From assembly GCA_046329815.1 (NCBI GenBank), contig JAXLTY010000001.1, positions 992,001-1,056,000 of the forward strand: a stretch of 64,000 bases of DNA, given 5' to 3'. The notes beneath the pieces are model-generated. The model saw only the letters and a list, made by a program, of their open reading frames with translations. It was not told the origin of the DNA and did no database searches. Both the position numbers and the translations under genes were made by a program. Source of the stretch: JADJSS01 sp046329815. Its GTDB lineage: Bacteria; Bacteroidota; Bacteroidia; Chitinophagales; JADIYW01. Shown here in pieces: positions 1 to 8,262 of this stretch. Numbering within the stretch: the stretch's first letter is position 1; the number at the start of each line of letters is the position of its first letter.

Positions 1-61
1 TAATGTCTAACGATTTTGTTGTATTAATGAGATTCCATCCAATCCTTTAAAAATTATTAGT

Positions 62-766
62 ATGAATTACAATACCGACAGGAATGATATTGAAATGCGC
101 GAATATGGACGACATGTGCAAAAAATGGTAGATTATGCATTGACCGTAGAAGACAGAAACGAGCGACAAAAAGTAGCTGCTTCTATTATTCAGTTAATGG
201 GCATTATTAATCCGCAATTGAGAACAACGGCTGATTACAAACAAAAATTATGGGATCATTTGTTTATCATTTCTAAATTTAAATTAGATGTGGACTCGCC
301 ATACCCAATTCCAACGACAGAAACGGCACGCATCAAACCGGCTGATTTACCTTATCCGCAAAAGAAGATCAAGCTGAAACATTATGGAAAGAATGTAGAG
401 TCTCTGGTAAAAAAAGCCATTGAAATGGAAGATGAAGACAAGAAAGCGCAATTCACAGAAATCATCGGCAACTTCATGAAAATGGCTTATAAAAACTGGA
501 GCAACGAAGAAGTAAGCAACGATTTAGTAAAAGAAGATATGAAAACGATTTCAGGTGGCGAACTGGAAATCAGTGCTGACATGAATATTGAGTCTATGAC
601 GCGTCAGCAAAATAAACGCCACGCTAATAACAATAATAATAACCACCGCAACAATAACCGCAATAACAACAACCGAAACAACAATAATCGAAATAATAAC
701 AACCGAAACAATAACAACCGTAATAACAACAATAATAACAGAAATCGTTTCAATAAAAATAACTAA
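62..766 (+). CDS. DUF4290 domain protein with Asn/Arg-rich tail
   Basis: The first 180 or so residues are a soluble, helix-rich domain that I recognise as DUF4290, a family of unknown function restricted to Bacteroidota. From about residue 186 to the end (234) the protein is almost only Asn and Arg: five RNNNN units in a row around residues 200-224, with a few His, Phe and Lys. The tail is encoded by AAC/AAT and CGN/CGA/AGA codons, so it is a codon-level repeat and not a frameshift. The stop overlaps the murA start by one base (TAATG), which implies translational coupling, and the DUF4290-murA order is, as I recall, common in the phylum. A role linked to cell-wall synthesis is inference only. 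The basic, disordered tail could bind nucleic acid or a polyanion. Confidence 0.85.
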   Translation: MNYNTDRNDIEMREYGRHVQKMVDYALTVEDRNERQKVAASIIQLMGIINPQLRTTADYKQKLWDHLFIISKFKLDVDSPYPIPTTETARIKPADLPYPQKKIKLKHYGKNVESLVKKAIEMEDEDKKAQFTEIIGNFMKMAYKNWSNEEVSNDLVKEDMKTISGGELEISADMNIESMTRQQNKRHANNNNNNHRNNNRNNNNRNNNNRNNNNRNNNNRNNNNNNRNRFNKNN

Positions 767-2076
767 TGAGCACAGACGCTTTTGAAGTAAGAGGTGGCAA
801 ACCATTAAGCGGCTCTATTGTTCCGCAAGGCGCAAAAAACGAGGCGCTCCAAATTTTATCTGCCGTTTTGTTGTCCGAAGAAGACATCATTATTTCTAAT
901 ATTCCTGATATTTTAGATGTCAATGTTTTAATAGAATTGCTGGCGGAAATGAATGTTGCTGTTACAAAAATTGATGCAGAAACCTATAAATTCAATGCAA
1001 AAAATGTTGATCCTGCAATTTTACTCACTGAAAAATTCAAGAAGCGCGCTGCACATTTGCGTGGTTCTGTTATGATTTTAGGACCACTTTTAGCGCGTTT
1101 TAAAAAAGCATATTTACCAACACCAGGCGGCGACAAAATCGGCAGAAGACGTTTAGATACGCACTTTCTTGGCTTTCAGGAACTCGGTGCAACTTTTCAT
1201 TTCGATAAAGAAAATTCGTTCTATTCTTTAACTGCTGATAAACTAATCGGCAAATATATTTTACTCGAAGAACCATCTGTAACAGGCACTGCAAATGTAG
1301 TGATGGCTGCCGTTTTGGCAGAAGGAACAACAACTATCTTCAATGCAGCGTGCGAACCATACTTGCAGCAACTGTGCAATATGCTCAACAGAATGGGTGC
1401 CAAAATTTCTGGAATCGGTTCCAATTTATTAACGATAGAAGGTGTTCAGAAACTTAGCGGAACAGAACATCGTTTATTGCCTGATATGATCGAAATAGGC
1501 AGTTTTATTGGGCTCGCCGCAATGACAAAGTCATATATCACCATCAAAAATTGCCGCATTGACATGCTTGGTGTGATACCAAAGTATTTTCAAAAACTCG
1601 GTATCAAATTAGAATTCAGAGACGACGATATTATCGTGCACGGGCAAGAGCGTTATGAAGTACAAAACTTCATTGATGGCTCTATTTTAACCATTTCTGA
1701 TGGACCTTGGCCAATGTTCACACCGGATTTATTAAGCATCGTTTTAGTAACTGCAATACAAGCAGAAGGCAGTGTTTTGATTCATCAGAAAATGTTTGAA
1801 AGCCGCTTATTTTTTGTAGATAAATTGATTGACATGGGCGCGAAAATCATCTTATGCGATCCGCATCGTGCAACGGTTATCGGCTTGAACAGAGAATATA
1901 ATTTGCGCGGCATCAATATGAGTTCGCCCGATATTCGTGCCGGTGTTTCTTTATTAATTGCTGCACTTTCCGCCGATGGCAAAAGTGTAATTTCCAATAT
2001 TCATCAAATCGATCGCGGTTATCAATACATTGATTTGCGCTTGCAGGCACTAGGTGCTGATATAAAACGTTTGTAA
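766..2076 (+). CDS. murA: UDP-N-acetylglucosamine 1-carboxyvinyltransferase
   Basis: This cytoplasmic enzyme transfers enolpyruvate from PEP to UDP-GlcNAc, the first committed step of peptidoglycan synthesis. Its 436 residues match the family (about 420-440). The N-terminal substrate motif QGAKNEAL has Lys24-Asn25, equivalent to E. coli Lys22-Asn23. The active-site loop reads PGGDKIGRRRLDTH, so Asp123 stands where E. coli has Cys115, the residue alkylated by fosfomycin. Cys-to-Asp at this site is known to give intrinsic fosfomycin resistance in mycobacteria and chlamydiae. The start codon overlaps the stop of the DUF4290 gene. An IS982-family element lies 15 bp downstream of the stop codon and does not damage the gene. 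Confidence 0.95.
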   Translation: MSTDAFEVRGGKPLSGSIVPQGAKNEALQILSAVLLSEEDIIISNIPDILDVNVLIELLAEMNVAVTKIDAETYKFNAKNVDPAILLTEKFKKRAAHLRGSVMILGPLLARFKKAYLPTPGGDKIGRRRLDTHFLGFQELGATFHFDKENSFYSLTADKLIGKYILLEEPSVTGTANVVMAAVLAEGTTTIFNAACEPYLQQLCNMLNRMGAKISGIGSNLLTIEGVQKLSGTEHRLLPDMIEIGSFIGLAAMTKSYITIKNCRIDMLGVIPKYFQKLGIKLEFRDDDIIVHGQERYEVQNFIDGSILTISDGPWPMFTPDLLSIVLVTAIQAEGSVLIHQKMFESRLFFVDKLIDMGAKIILCDPHRATVIGLNREYNLRGINMSSPDIRAGVSLLIAALSADGKSVISNIHQIDRGYQYIDLRLQALGADIKRL

Positions 2077-2091
2077 AATTCATTATATTTA

Positions 2092-3111
2092 ACGTGTTGT
2101 GCGATTAAAAGATAATATAAAAAAGATGTTGTGCATCATGTGTTTAGCATGATTTTTGTATGTAATTGTTTGAACATCAAATACTTACTATGCACAACAT
2201 CAAAACAAATTTCGACAAATTTTTTAATCTTTCCAAACAATTCTTAGCAGAATATTTCTATGAACAGACAAATAACTTTCAATTTTATCCTAAAACACCA
2301 AAAATGTCGGATGCTGAAATAGTGGCATTGGCTATCTGTTCAGAGTCGTTAAGTATTGATTCTGAAAATCTATTTTGGAAGAAAATGAAAGTAGAATATG
2401 CATCAGCTTTTCCTCAATTAATCGACCGTTCTAACTATAATAAACGCAGAAGAAGATTACAATATTTTATTCAACTTTTAAATGATAAAATAGCCAAACC
2501 TTTTAATGAATTCGAAGACGTTTTTATAGTAGATTCTATTCCAATACCAGTGGCACAAATAGCTCGTGAAAAAAGTTCAACCATCTGTAAAGATGATTTT
2601 GAAACCGCTCCTAATAAAGGCTATTCTGCCGTGAGTAAATCGTATTTCTATGGATATAAATTACATCTGTGCACAACACTTAATGGCTCGTACATGTCAA
2701 TGAATATTAGCAAAGCCAGCGTACACGATGTACATTTCTTAGATACTATAAAATATACCGGCATGAACAATGCAACCCTGCTTGGTGATAGAGGTTTTTT
2801 ATCTTCCACTCATCAATTAGATTTATTTGAATCGTGTAATATCCAACTACAAACACCAATGAGAAACAATCAGGATAACTATCAAAATTATCCAGTAATA
2901 TTCAGAAAATGTAGAAAAAGAATTGAAACTCTATTCGCTCAACTATGTGACCAATTTATGATTAAAAGAAACTATGCTAAATCATTCATCGGATTGCTTA
3001 CCAGAATTAAATCTAAACTCTGTGCTTTAACTGCTTTGCAATTCATAAATAAAGTAAACAATAAACCAATTAATCATCTTAAATTTGCTCTCGCTTAATC
3101 GCACAACGCGT
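2092..3111 (+). mobile_element. IS982-family insertion sequence, copy 1
   Basis: The element is 1020 bp. Its imperfect terminal inverted repeats read ACGTGTTGTGCGATTAA on the left and, reverse-complemented, ACGCGTTGTGCGATTAA on the right, with one mismatch in 17. An 8-bp direct repeat TATATTTA flanks it (2084-2091 and 3112-3119) and is the target duplication. It carries one intact transposase gene. A second copy with the same length, ends and protein lies at 9117-10136. It sits between murA and an MCE lipoprotein gene and interrupts neither. Confidence 0.93.
2190..3098 (+). CDS. IS982-family transposase (copy 1)
   Basis: This DDE-type transposase moves the surrounding element. The RNase H-like core has the expected acidic residues in order: Asp in FIVDSIPIPVAQ, Asp in LLGDRGFL and Glu in RKRIETLFAQ. 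The C-terminal motif KRIETLFAQLCDQF is typical of IS982 transposases. I place the start at the ATG at 2190 (302 residues), a usual length for the family. An in-frame TTG at 2166 would add eight residues. The gene is intact with no frameshift. Its protein is identical to the copy at 9215-10123, so both are probably active or very recently active. Confidence 0.93.
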   Translation: MHNIKTNFDKFFNLSKQFLAEYFYEQTNNFQFYPKTPKMSDAEIVALAICSESLSIDSENLFWKKMKVEYASAFPQLIDRSNYNKRRRRLQYFIQLLNDKIAKPFNEFEDVFIVDSIPIPVAQIAREKSSTICKDDFETAPNKGYSAVSKSYFYGYKLHLCTTLNGSYMSMNISKASVHDVHFLDTIKYTGMNNATLLGDRGFLSSTHQLDLFESCNIQLQTPMRNNQDNYQNYPVIFRKCRKRIETLFAQLCDQFMIKRNYAKSFIGLLTRIKSKLCALTALQFINKVNNKPINHLKFALA

Positions 3112-3145
3112 TATATTTATTGATTTATAACCAATAAAATTGACC

Positions 3146-3634
3146 ATGAAATTTATTGCCATTTTTCTTGTTGCGTTAATATCATTTAAATCTTGCTTAA
3201 AAGATGAAACCAAAATTTACGTTGTTCTCGATGATGCAAGTGACTTACAAGACGGTTCAAAAGTAAAGTGCAAAGGACTTAGTGTTGGCAGAATAAGCGA
3301 TATAAAAATTATTGGTGATAAAGTCATTGCAACTGTTAAACTTTACGATGATTTTATACCAACTAAAGGCAGTACTGCTGAAGTAAATTTTGGTTTTCTG
3401 TTGGCCAAAAGAAGCTTGAATATAATACCATCTTCTTCAAATGAACCGATGGCAAGCGGCGATACAATTTATGCTAAAAAAAGCACAGCATTGGATATGA
3501 TAGATAATATCCTGAAAGGTGTTTTTCCTGATTCTTCGTACGATCTTAATTTAGACTCGTTAAGTGAAGGTTTGCTGAATGACTCTTTAAAAATTAAAAA
3601 AATCATTCAGAATGCAGAAAAAACATCAAAATAA
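3146..3634 (+). CDS. MCE/MlaD-family lipoprotein
   Basis: This short protein (162 residues) has an N-terminal hydrophobic signal ending at ISFKSC, probably a lipoprotein signal with Cys near residue 17. A single MCE domain follows (about residues 24-100), recognisable from DLQDGSKVKCKGLSVGRISDI and the following beta-rich part. MCE proteins bind and move lipids between membranes, as in the Mla pathway. The family normally works with an MlaE permease and MlaF ATPase, and neither is in this window. The C-terminal third is short and helical, much shorter than in typical Bacteroidota MlaD proteins. I use the ATG at 3146; a TTG two codons upstream is less likely. The upstream IS may have separated it from its original promoter. 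Confidence 0.75.
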   Translation: MKFIAIFLVALISFKSCLKDETKIYVVLDDASDLQDGSKVKCKGLSVGRISDIKIIGDKVIATVKLYDDFIPTKGSTAEVNFGFLLAKRSLNIIPSSSNEPMASGDTIYAKKSTALDMIDNILKGVFPDSSYDLNLDSLSEGLLNDSLKIKKIIQNAEKTSK

Positions 3635-3784
3635 ATACATTAGCTAAATACTGTTTCTTCTAAAAAACACATCCTTTTTTTACTTCATTTTTGCTCAAAA
3701 ATTGAGTTCAGTTTATTACGATTTATTAACTTAAAATGTGGATAAACAAGCGCTTTTTTATCTCGTTTTCCGCCTGTGATTTTG

Positions 3785-3792
3785 TATCTTCG
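3785..3792 (+). promoter_or_regulatory. Putative gyrB promoter -7 box
   Basis: TATCTTCG matches the Bacteroidota TAnnTTTG -7 consensus at seven of eight positions. It lies about 100 bp before the gyrB start in a 259-bp non-coding stretch. The leader after it contains an 8-bp inverted repeat (GATGTTTA ... TAAACATC, near 3819-3857) that could form a hairpin. Confidence 0.45.
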
Positions 3793-3893
3793 CATACCTG
3801 ATTTTCAGGCAATATTTTGATGTTTATTTTATGTGTTGAAAATTAAAATTAAACATCAGTTTATTTCATTTTAGATAGACTATATTAAAAATT

Positions 3894-5855
3894 ATGAGCG
3901 ACGAAATTGAACAAAAAAAGAGCACAAATTATGGTGCCGATAACATCACCGTTTTGGAAGGTTTGGAAGCCGTGCGTAAGCGTCCTGCCATGTATATTGG
4001 CGATATCAATGTGCGCGGCTTGCATCATCTGGTTTATGAAGTGGTCGATAATTCTATTGACGAAGCATTAGCCGGACATTGCAAAAATATTTTTGTGACT
4101 ATTCACGAAGACAATTCTATTTCTGTTTTAGACGATGGTCGTGGTATTCCTGTTGATATGCATCCGAAAGAAGGTCGTTCTGCTTTGGAAGTCGTTTTAA
4201 CCGTCTTACACGCAGGTGGTAAATTCGATAAAGATTCTTACAAAGTTTCCGGTGGTTTGCACGGCGTTGGTGTTTCGTGTGTGAATGCACTTTCTACACA
4301 CTTAAAAGCTACCGTTTACCGCGATGGCAAAGAATACCAACAAGAATTCAGCATTGGTATTCCTCAATATCCGGTGAAAGAAGTTGGAACTGCTGATAAA
4401 CGCGGTACGAAAATTCATTTCAAACCGGATGCAAGCATTTTCACGGTTACTGAATATAACTACGAAACTTTAGCGGCTCGTATGCGCGAATTGGCTTATT
4501 TAAATCGCGGCATCAGCATTACCATTTCGGATGAAAGAAATAAAGATGAGAACGGTACAATTTTCTCTGAAAATTTTTACTCTGAAGGCGGTTTGAGAGA
4601 ATTTGTTACATTCTTAGATAAAACACGTCAACCATTGATTCCGGAAGTAATTTACATGGAAGGCGCGAAAGAAAACGTAGTAGTTGAAGTGGCTTTCCAA
4701 TACAATGATTCTTACAACGAAAACATCCATTCATATGTAAATAACATCAACACGATTGAAGGTGGAACACATGTGGTTGGTTTCAGAAGAGCATTGACTC
4801 GTGTATTTAAAAGTTGGGCAACTAAAAATGATTTGTTTAAAAATTTAAAAACAGAAATCAGCGGTGAAGACTTCAGAGAAGGTATTACATGTTTAGTTTC
4901 TGTGAAAGTTCCTGAACCATTATTCGAAGGACAAACCAAAACAAAATTAGGCAACTCAGAAGTAGATGCAATTGTCGCAGGCGTAGTTGGCGAGCATTTG
5001 GAATATTATTTAGAAGAAAATCCGAAAGAAGCCAAAACTATCGTAAACAAAGTAATTTTGGCTGCAACAGCACGTATGGCTGCAAAAAAAGCACGCGAAT
5101 TGGTACAACGTAAAAGTGTACTTGGCGGCTCAGGATTGCCTGGAAAATTATCTGATTGTGCAGACAAAGACCCAACCGTTTGCGAGTTATTCTTAGTCGA
5201 AGGTGATTCAGCAGGTGGTACGGCAAAACAAGGCAGAAACCGTGCATTTCAGGCAATTCTACCATTAAGAGGAAAAATCTTAAATGTAGAAAAAGCGATG
5301 GAACACAAAATCTATGAAAACGAAGAGATCAAAAATATTTTCACGGCATTAGGCGTAACAAAAGGTGTTGAAGGCGATGAAAAAGCACTGAACATTTCCA
5401 AATTGCGTTATCACAAAATAGTCATCATGTGCGATGCCGATGTGGACGGTTCTCACATCACTACGTTAATTCTGACGTTCTTCTTCCGTCACATGAAAGA
5501 ACTGGTAGAAAACGGATATATTTATATTGCTTCGCCGCCATTATATTTGGTAAAAAAAGGCAACAAAGAAAAATATGCATGGGACGATGCTACGCGTATT
5601 GCTGCTATAAAAGCAGTTGCCGGCGATGGCAAAGAAGACAGCGTACATATCCAGCGTTATAAAGGTTTAGGTGAAATGAACGCAGAACAATTATGGGAAA
5701 CCACATTAAATCCGGAAACACGTACTTTGAAACAGGTAACAATAGAAAATGCTGCTGAAGCAGATCATGTGTTCTCTATGCTGATGGGCGATGAAGTGCC
5801 GCCACGTCGTGAGTTTATTGAAGCACACGCTAAATATGCAAAGATTGATGTATAA
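3894..5855 (+). CDS. gyrB: DNA gyrase subunit B
   Basis: This is the ATPase subunit of DNA gyrase, which with GyrA introduces negative supercoils. The 653 residues cover the GHKL ATPase domain (VDNSIDEALAGH, DDGRGIPVD, GGLHGVGVS), the transducer domain (GQTKTKLG, the QTK loop) and the TOPRIM domain (EGDSAGGTAKQ, LPLRGKILNVEKA, DADVDGSHI). The C-terminal motif QRYKGLGEMNAEQLWETT is also present. It lacks the insertion seen in E. coli GyrB, as is normal outside Proteobacteria. It has its own leader and ends at a strong terminator, so it is transcribed alone. Confidence 0.97.
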   Translation: MSDEIEQKKSTNYGADNITVLEGLEAVRKRPAMYIGDINVRGLHHLVYEVVDNSIDEALAGHCKNIFVTIHEDNSISVLDDGRGIPVDMHPKEGRSALEVVLTVLHAGGKFDKDSYKVSGGLHGVGVSCVNALSTHLKATVYRDGKEYQQEFSIGIPQYPVKEVGTADKRGTKIHFKPDASIFTVTEYNYETLAARMRELAYLNRGISITISDERNKDENGTIFSENFYSEGGLREFVTFLDKTRQPLIPEVIYMEGAKENVVVEVAFQYNDSYNENIHSYVNNINTIEGGTHVVGFRRALTRVFKSWATKNDLFKNLKTEISGEDFREGITCLVSVKVPEPLFEGQTKTKLGNSEVDAIVAGVVGEHLEYYLEENPKEAKTIVNKVILAATARMAAKKARELVQRKSVLGGSGLPGKLSDCADKDPTVCELFLVEGDSAGGTAKQGRNRAFQAILPLRGKILNVEKAMEHKIYENEEIKNIFTALGVTKGVEGDEKALNISKLRYHKIVIMCDADVDGSHITTLILTFFFRHMKELVENGYIYIASPPLYLVKKGNKEKYAWDDATRIAAIKAVAGDGKEDSVHIQRYKGLGEMNAEQLWETTLNPETRTLKQVTIENAAEADHVFSMLMGDEVPPRREFIEAHAKYAKIDV

Positions 5856-5880
5856 CAATATCTAATCAATAACAGTCGTA

Positions 5881-5911
5881 AAAATCCATGTAATTTCTAC
5901 ATGGATTTTTT
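5881..5911 (+). terminator. Rho-independent terminator after gyrB
   Basis: A perfect 12-bp stem (AAAATCCATGTA pairing with TACATGGATTTT, 5881-5892 and 5898-5909) closes a 5-nt loop and runs into a T tract, 26 bp after the gyrB stop. Confidence 0.85.
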
Positions 5912-5936
5912 AATTTTAGCAATAAAATCATAACCT

Positions 5937-6386
5937 ATGAATACTATTAATAAGTTGATTTTTCTTTTGCTCATTTTGATGATTTCGTGCAGTCATCAAC
6001 ATGAAAATACAACAACTGATATTTTGGCCAGTGAAGATTCAACTAGTAATTTACTTGATGCTTTAAATAATACAACAAGCGCGAAGCAAACTATATCTTT
6101 TGAAGATTTTATTACGGATACTATCGGCAAAATTCCGGAAGTGATAAAACAAGACCGTTATATAGATTCATTTTCGAAGCATAAACATGGCATCGCAATG
6201 ATAGTGGAAAAACCGGAAGATAATACTGAATACTACGCAAGAGTTGGTTATGATGGACCAGAACGTTTTGAAACCTATTATCATTTTTATGTTGATTCCG
6301 TTACCAGGAAAATCACTGTAGATGATATTATTTCAGGCGAACGGCTTACTTTGGAAGAATGGCAAAAACAAGAAAAAGCGAAATAA
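5937..6386 (+). CDS. Small lipoprotein of unknown function
   Basis: This 149-residue protein has a lipoprotein signal (hydrophobic stretch LIFLLLILMISC, lipid Cys18). A low-complexity Thr/Ser/Asn linker follows, then a compact alpha/beta domain from about residue 55 (EYYARVGYDGPERFETYYHFYVD). I do not recognise a named family. Small lipoproteins like this are common in Bacteroidota and probably sit in the envelope. It ends 4 bp before the stop of the convergent DUF1295 gene, with no terminator between them. Confidence 0.7.
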   Translation: MNTINKLIFLLLILMISCSHQHENTTTDILASEDSTSNLLDALNNTTSAKQTISFEDFITDTIGKIPEVIKQDRYIDSFSKHKHGIAMIVEKPEDNTEYYARVGYDGPERFETYYHFYVDSVTRKITVDDIISGERLTLEEWQKQEKAK

Positions 6387-6390
6387 ATAT

Positions 6391-7323
6391 TTACCAGAAT
6401 TTTGGAATAAATTTCGGCACTCGTTTCTGATAATTTCTATACTCAGGATATTTACCGGCAGAAATATTTTCACTGAAATCGGCACTGCTTTGGAATAAAA
6501 TAACCAGCAATACACAGCCGGCCATGCTCCAGTTGATCCATCTTCCGGTTGTAACGACCGAAAACAAATAAAAAACGATCCAGATACTTTGTTCGCTTGC
6601 ATAATTTGGATGACGAACTTTTGACCATAAACCTGACGATATAAAACCTTGCGATTGTTCAGTATTTAAAGATTCGCCTGCGTTTTTTCTTCGATGTTTT
6701 TCTGTTTGAAAATTCCATTGCTGCTGATCGGCGATAGTTTCAATGACAACAAAAAACAGCATTATAAAAACTAATACAACATCTGCAACACCAATTGCTT
6801 TATCGGTTTCCATAACAACAATGGCAGGCAACGTAAACGCCAGCATCAATGCCTGCTGATAAAAACAAATAAAGCATAAATTGAATAAGGTAAACTTGAT
6901 TTTGTTTCCTTGTAAAAATGGTTCTTGTCGTAAAACCGTCCAGCGATAATCTTCTTCGCCTGTCCAGAATTTCCAGCTATAACCGCCACGACGATTAAAA
7001 TTATACGTCAGACGAATACTCCAAACTGCAACGGCTGCCAGCATCAGCAACAAACGCGGTTGCCAGTTTCCTGCATCAGCAACATACAGCACATAAAAGA
7101 AAGGCATAATGCTCCAAAGTTTATCGGTCTGGCTGTAATTCCTGGTCAGTTCACCTACAACAAAACAAATAAATGAAACAACAGACATGGTAATAACTAA
7201 TTTCCTTAGTGTTGCTGCCTGCAATGCTGACAACGGTTCATCATAAAAAATGGCAACAACAGGAATGACTATCAAAACGATGAGCAACAAAATAACTGTA
7301 GTAAATAATTTTTGAGTTTGCAT
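6391..7323 (-). CDS. DUF1295 membrane protein (steroid 5-alpha-reductase-like)
   Basis: This is a 310-residue integral membrane protein with seven or so hydrophobic segments. The motif RLTYNFNRRGGYSWKFWTGEEDYRW and the C-terminal GLWSKVRHPNYASEQ are characteristic of DUF1295, related to steroid 5-alpha-reductase and isoprenylcysteine methyltransferase folds. The C-terminal part of such proteins binds NADPH or a similar cofactor. The substrate is unknown and may be a lipid or isoprenoid. It is monocistronic, with a non-coding divergent region (7324-7438) separating it from the next gene. Confidence 0.85.
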   Translation of the reverse strand: MQTQKLFTTVILLLIVLIVIPVVAIFYDEPLSALQAATLRKLVITMSVVSFICFVVGELTRNYSQTDKLWSIMPFFYVLYVADAGNWQPRLLLMLAAVAVWSIRLTYNFNRRGGYSWKFWTGEEDYRWTVLRQEPFLQGNKIKFTLFNLCFICFYQQALMLAFTLPAIVVMETDKAIGVADVVLVFIMLFFVVIETIADQQQWNFQTEKHRRKNAGESLNTEQSQGFISSGLWSKVRHPNYASEQSIWIVFYLFSVVTTGRWINWSMAGCVLLVILFQSSADFSENISAGKYPEYRNYQKRVPKFIPKFW

Positions 7324-7438
7324 GCTATAAAAATGAGTAAATTATCATACAATAGATTCACTGAAAACAAGTAAAAAAAGATTTTGTTTCGTATTTTTAT
7401 GTCTTATCATTTTCATCATCAGTCAATTAAAGTAAATA

Positions 7439-8155
7439 ATGAATAAATCACCTTTTGTTTTCCGCTTGTTATTCTTCAGTTGCATTTTATTTTTAGTATC
7501 GACAGGAATCGGAATGCTTTATTTTCCTGGTGGAACCATATTAGATCATTACACAAAAGGTTACAGTTTTTTCAATAATTTTTTCTCGGAATTAGGACGC
7601 TGGAGAACGCAGCTAGGCGGCACGAAATGGGTTTCATTTTTTGCCTTTGAGATCGCTTTATTATTCCATGCATTCTCGATGTTTGTTTTCAATATTTACT
7701 TTTTAAAAGAAACTAAAAGCATTCGCCTTAACCAGACAGCTCATTTTGTCGCATTGATCAGTGGCTGCCTATTTCCGTTTTTATTAGCAGGAATTGCATT
7801 AACACCTTGCGATTTATATTTACCATACCACATGGATTTTGTATATGCCGGCTTCGGCATGTTGATTCCGTTAAGTTTTGCTTATACTGTTTTGATCCGC
7901 AAACACCATCTGTTGCCTAATAAATATGGAAACCTAATGTTGTCGATCGTATTTGCCATCGGACTTTATATTTTACTGATGCTTTACGGCCCAAATCCGC
8001 ATGAGGTGCCGTATGTACAGCAAACTGCACAAAAACTGATTGTATATTCCATGATATTTACGTTGTTATATTTATCCATCGGCTGCATGAAATACTTACA
8101 TATTCCGACAGATGCAGAATTGAAAGATCAGGGATTCAATGAACTAAACAACTAA
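7439..8155 (+). CDS. Six-TM membrane protein, DUF998-like
   Basis: The 238-residue protein has about six transmembrane helices. The segment FFNNFFSELGRW resembles the N-x-[IL]-S-[DE]-LG signature of DUF998 membrane proteins, but I cannot confirm membership. It ends in a short soluble tail (HIPTDAELKDQGFNELNN). No catalytic motif is visible. The start is the ATG after the AT-rich region shared with the DUF1295 gene. A bulged hairpin (8158-8183) just after the stop may act as a weak terminator. Confidence 0.65.
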   Translation: MNKSPFVFRLLFFSCILFLVSTGIGMLYFPGGTILDHYTKGYSFFNNFFSELGRWRTQLGGTKWVSFFAFEIALLFHAFSMFVFNIYFLKETKSIRLNQTAHFVALISGCLFPFLLAGIALTPCDLYLPYHMDFVYAGFGMLIPLSFAYTVLIRKHHLLPNKYGNLMLSIVFAIGLYILLMLYGPNPHEVPYVQQTAQKLIVYSMIFTLLYLSIGCMKYLHIPTDAELKDQGFNELNN

Positions 8156-8157
8156 AT

Positions 8158-8183
8158 ATCTGCACGCTTCCAAAGCGTCAGAT
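8158..8183 (+). terminator. Possible weak terminator hairpin
   Basis: ATCTGcACGCTT pairs with AAGCGTCAGAT (one bulged C) directly after the membrane protein stop. No long T run follows, so function as a terminator is uncertain. Confidence 0.3.
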
Positions 8184-8236
8184 GTTTGCATTATAATATC
8201 TTATCTTTTGCTTAGATAGCTTTTCGCATAATTGTG

Positions 8237-8244
8237 TATCTTTA
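8237..8244 (+). promoter_or_regulatory. Putative SDR gene promoter -7 box
   Basis: TATCTTTA matches TAnnTTTG at seven of eight positions, 18 nt before the ATG at 8263. Confidence 0.45.
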
Positions 8245-8262
8245 ATTTATAAAACAAAGCAC

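Noticed and set aside
1..61. End of an upstream gene at the left edge
   Set aside because: A TAA at 1-3 could be a stop codon, but the sequence is too short to support a gene.
551..805. Antisense 84-codon reading frame over the DUF4290 Asn/Arg tail
   Set aside because: It is the reverse complement of a repetitive sense tail, so it reads Val/Ile/Ser repeats. No ribosome site or homology supports it.
2166..2189. TTG as the start of both transposases
   Set aside because: An ATG eight codons later gives the usual family length.
3146..3634. Complete Mla lipid-transport operon
   Set aside because: Only the MCE protein is present. No MlaE permease or MlaF ATPase is in the window.
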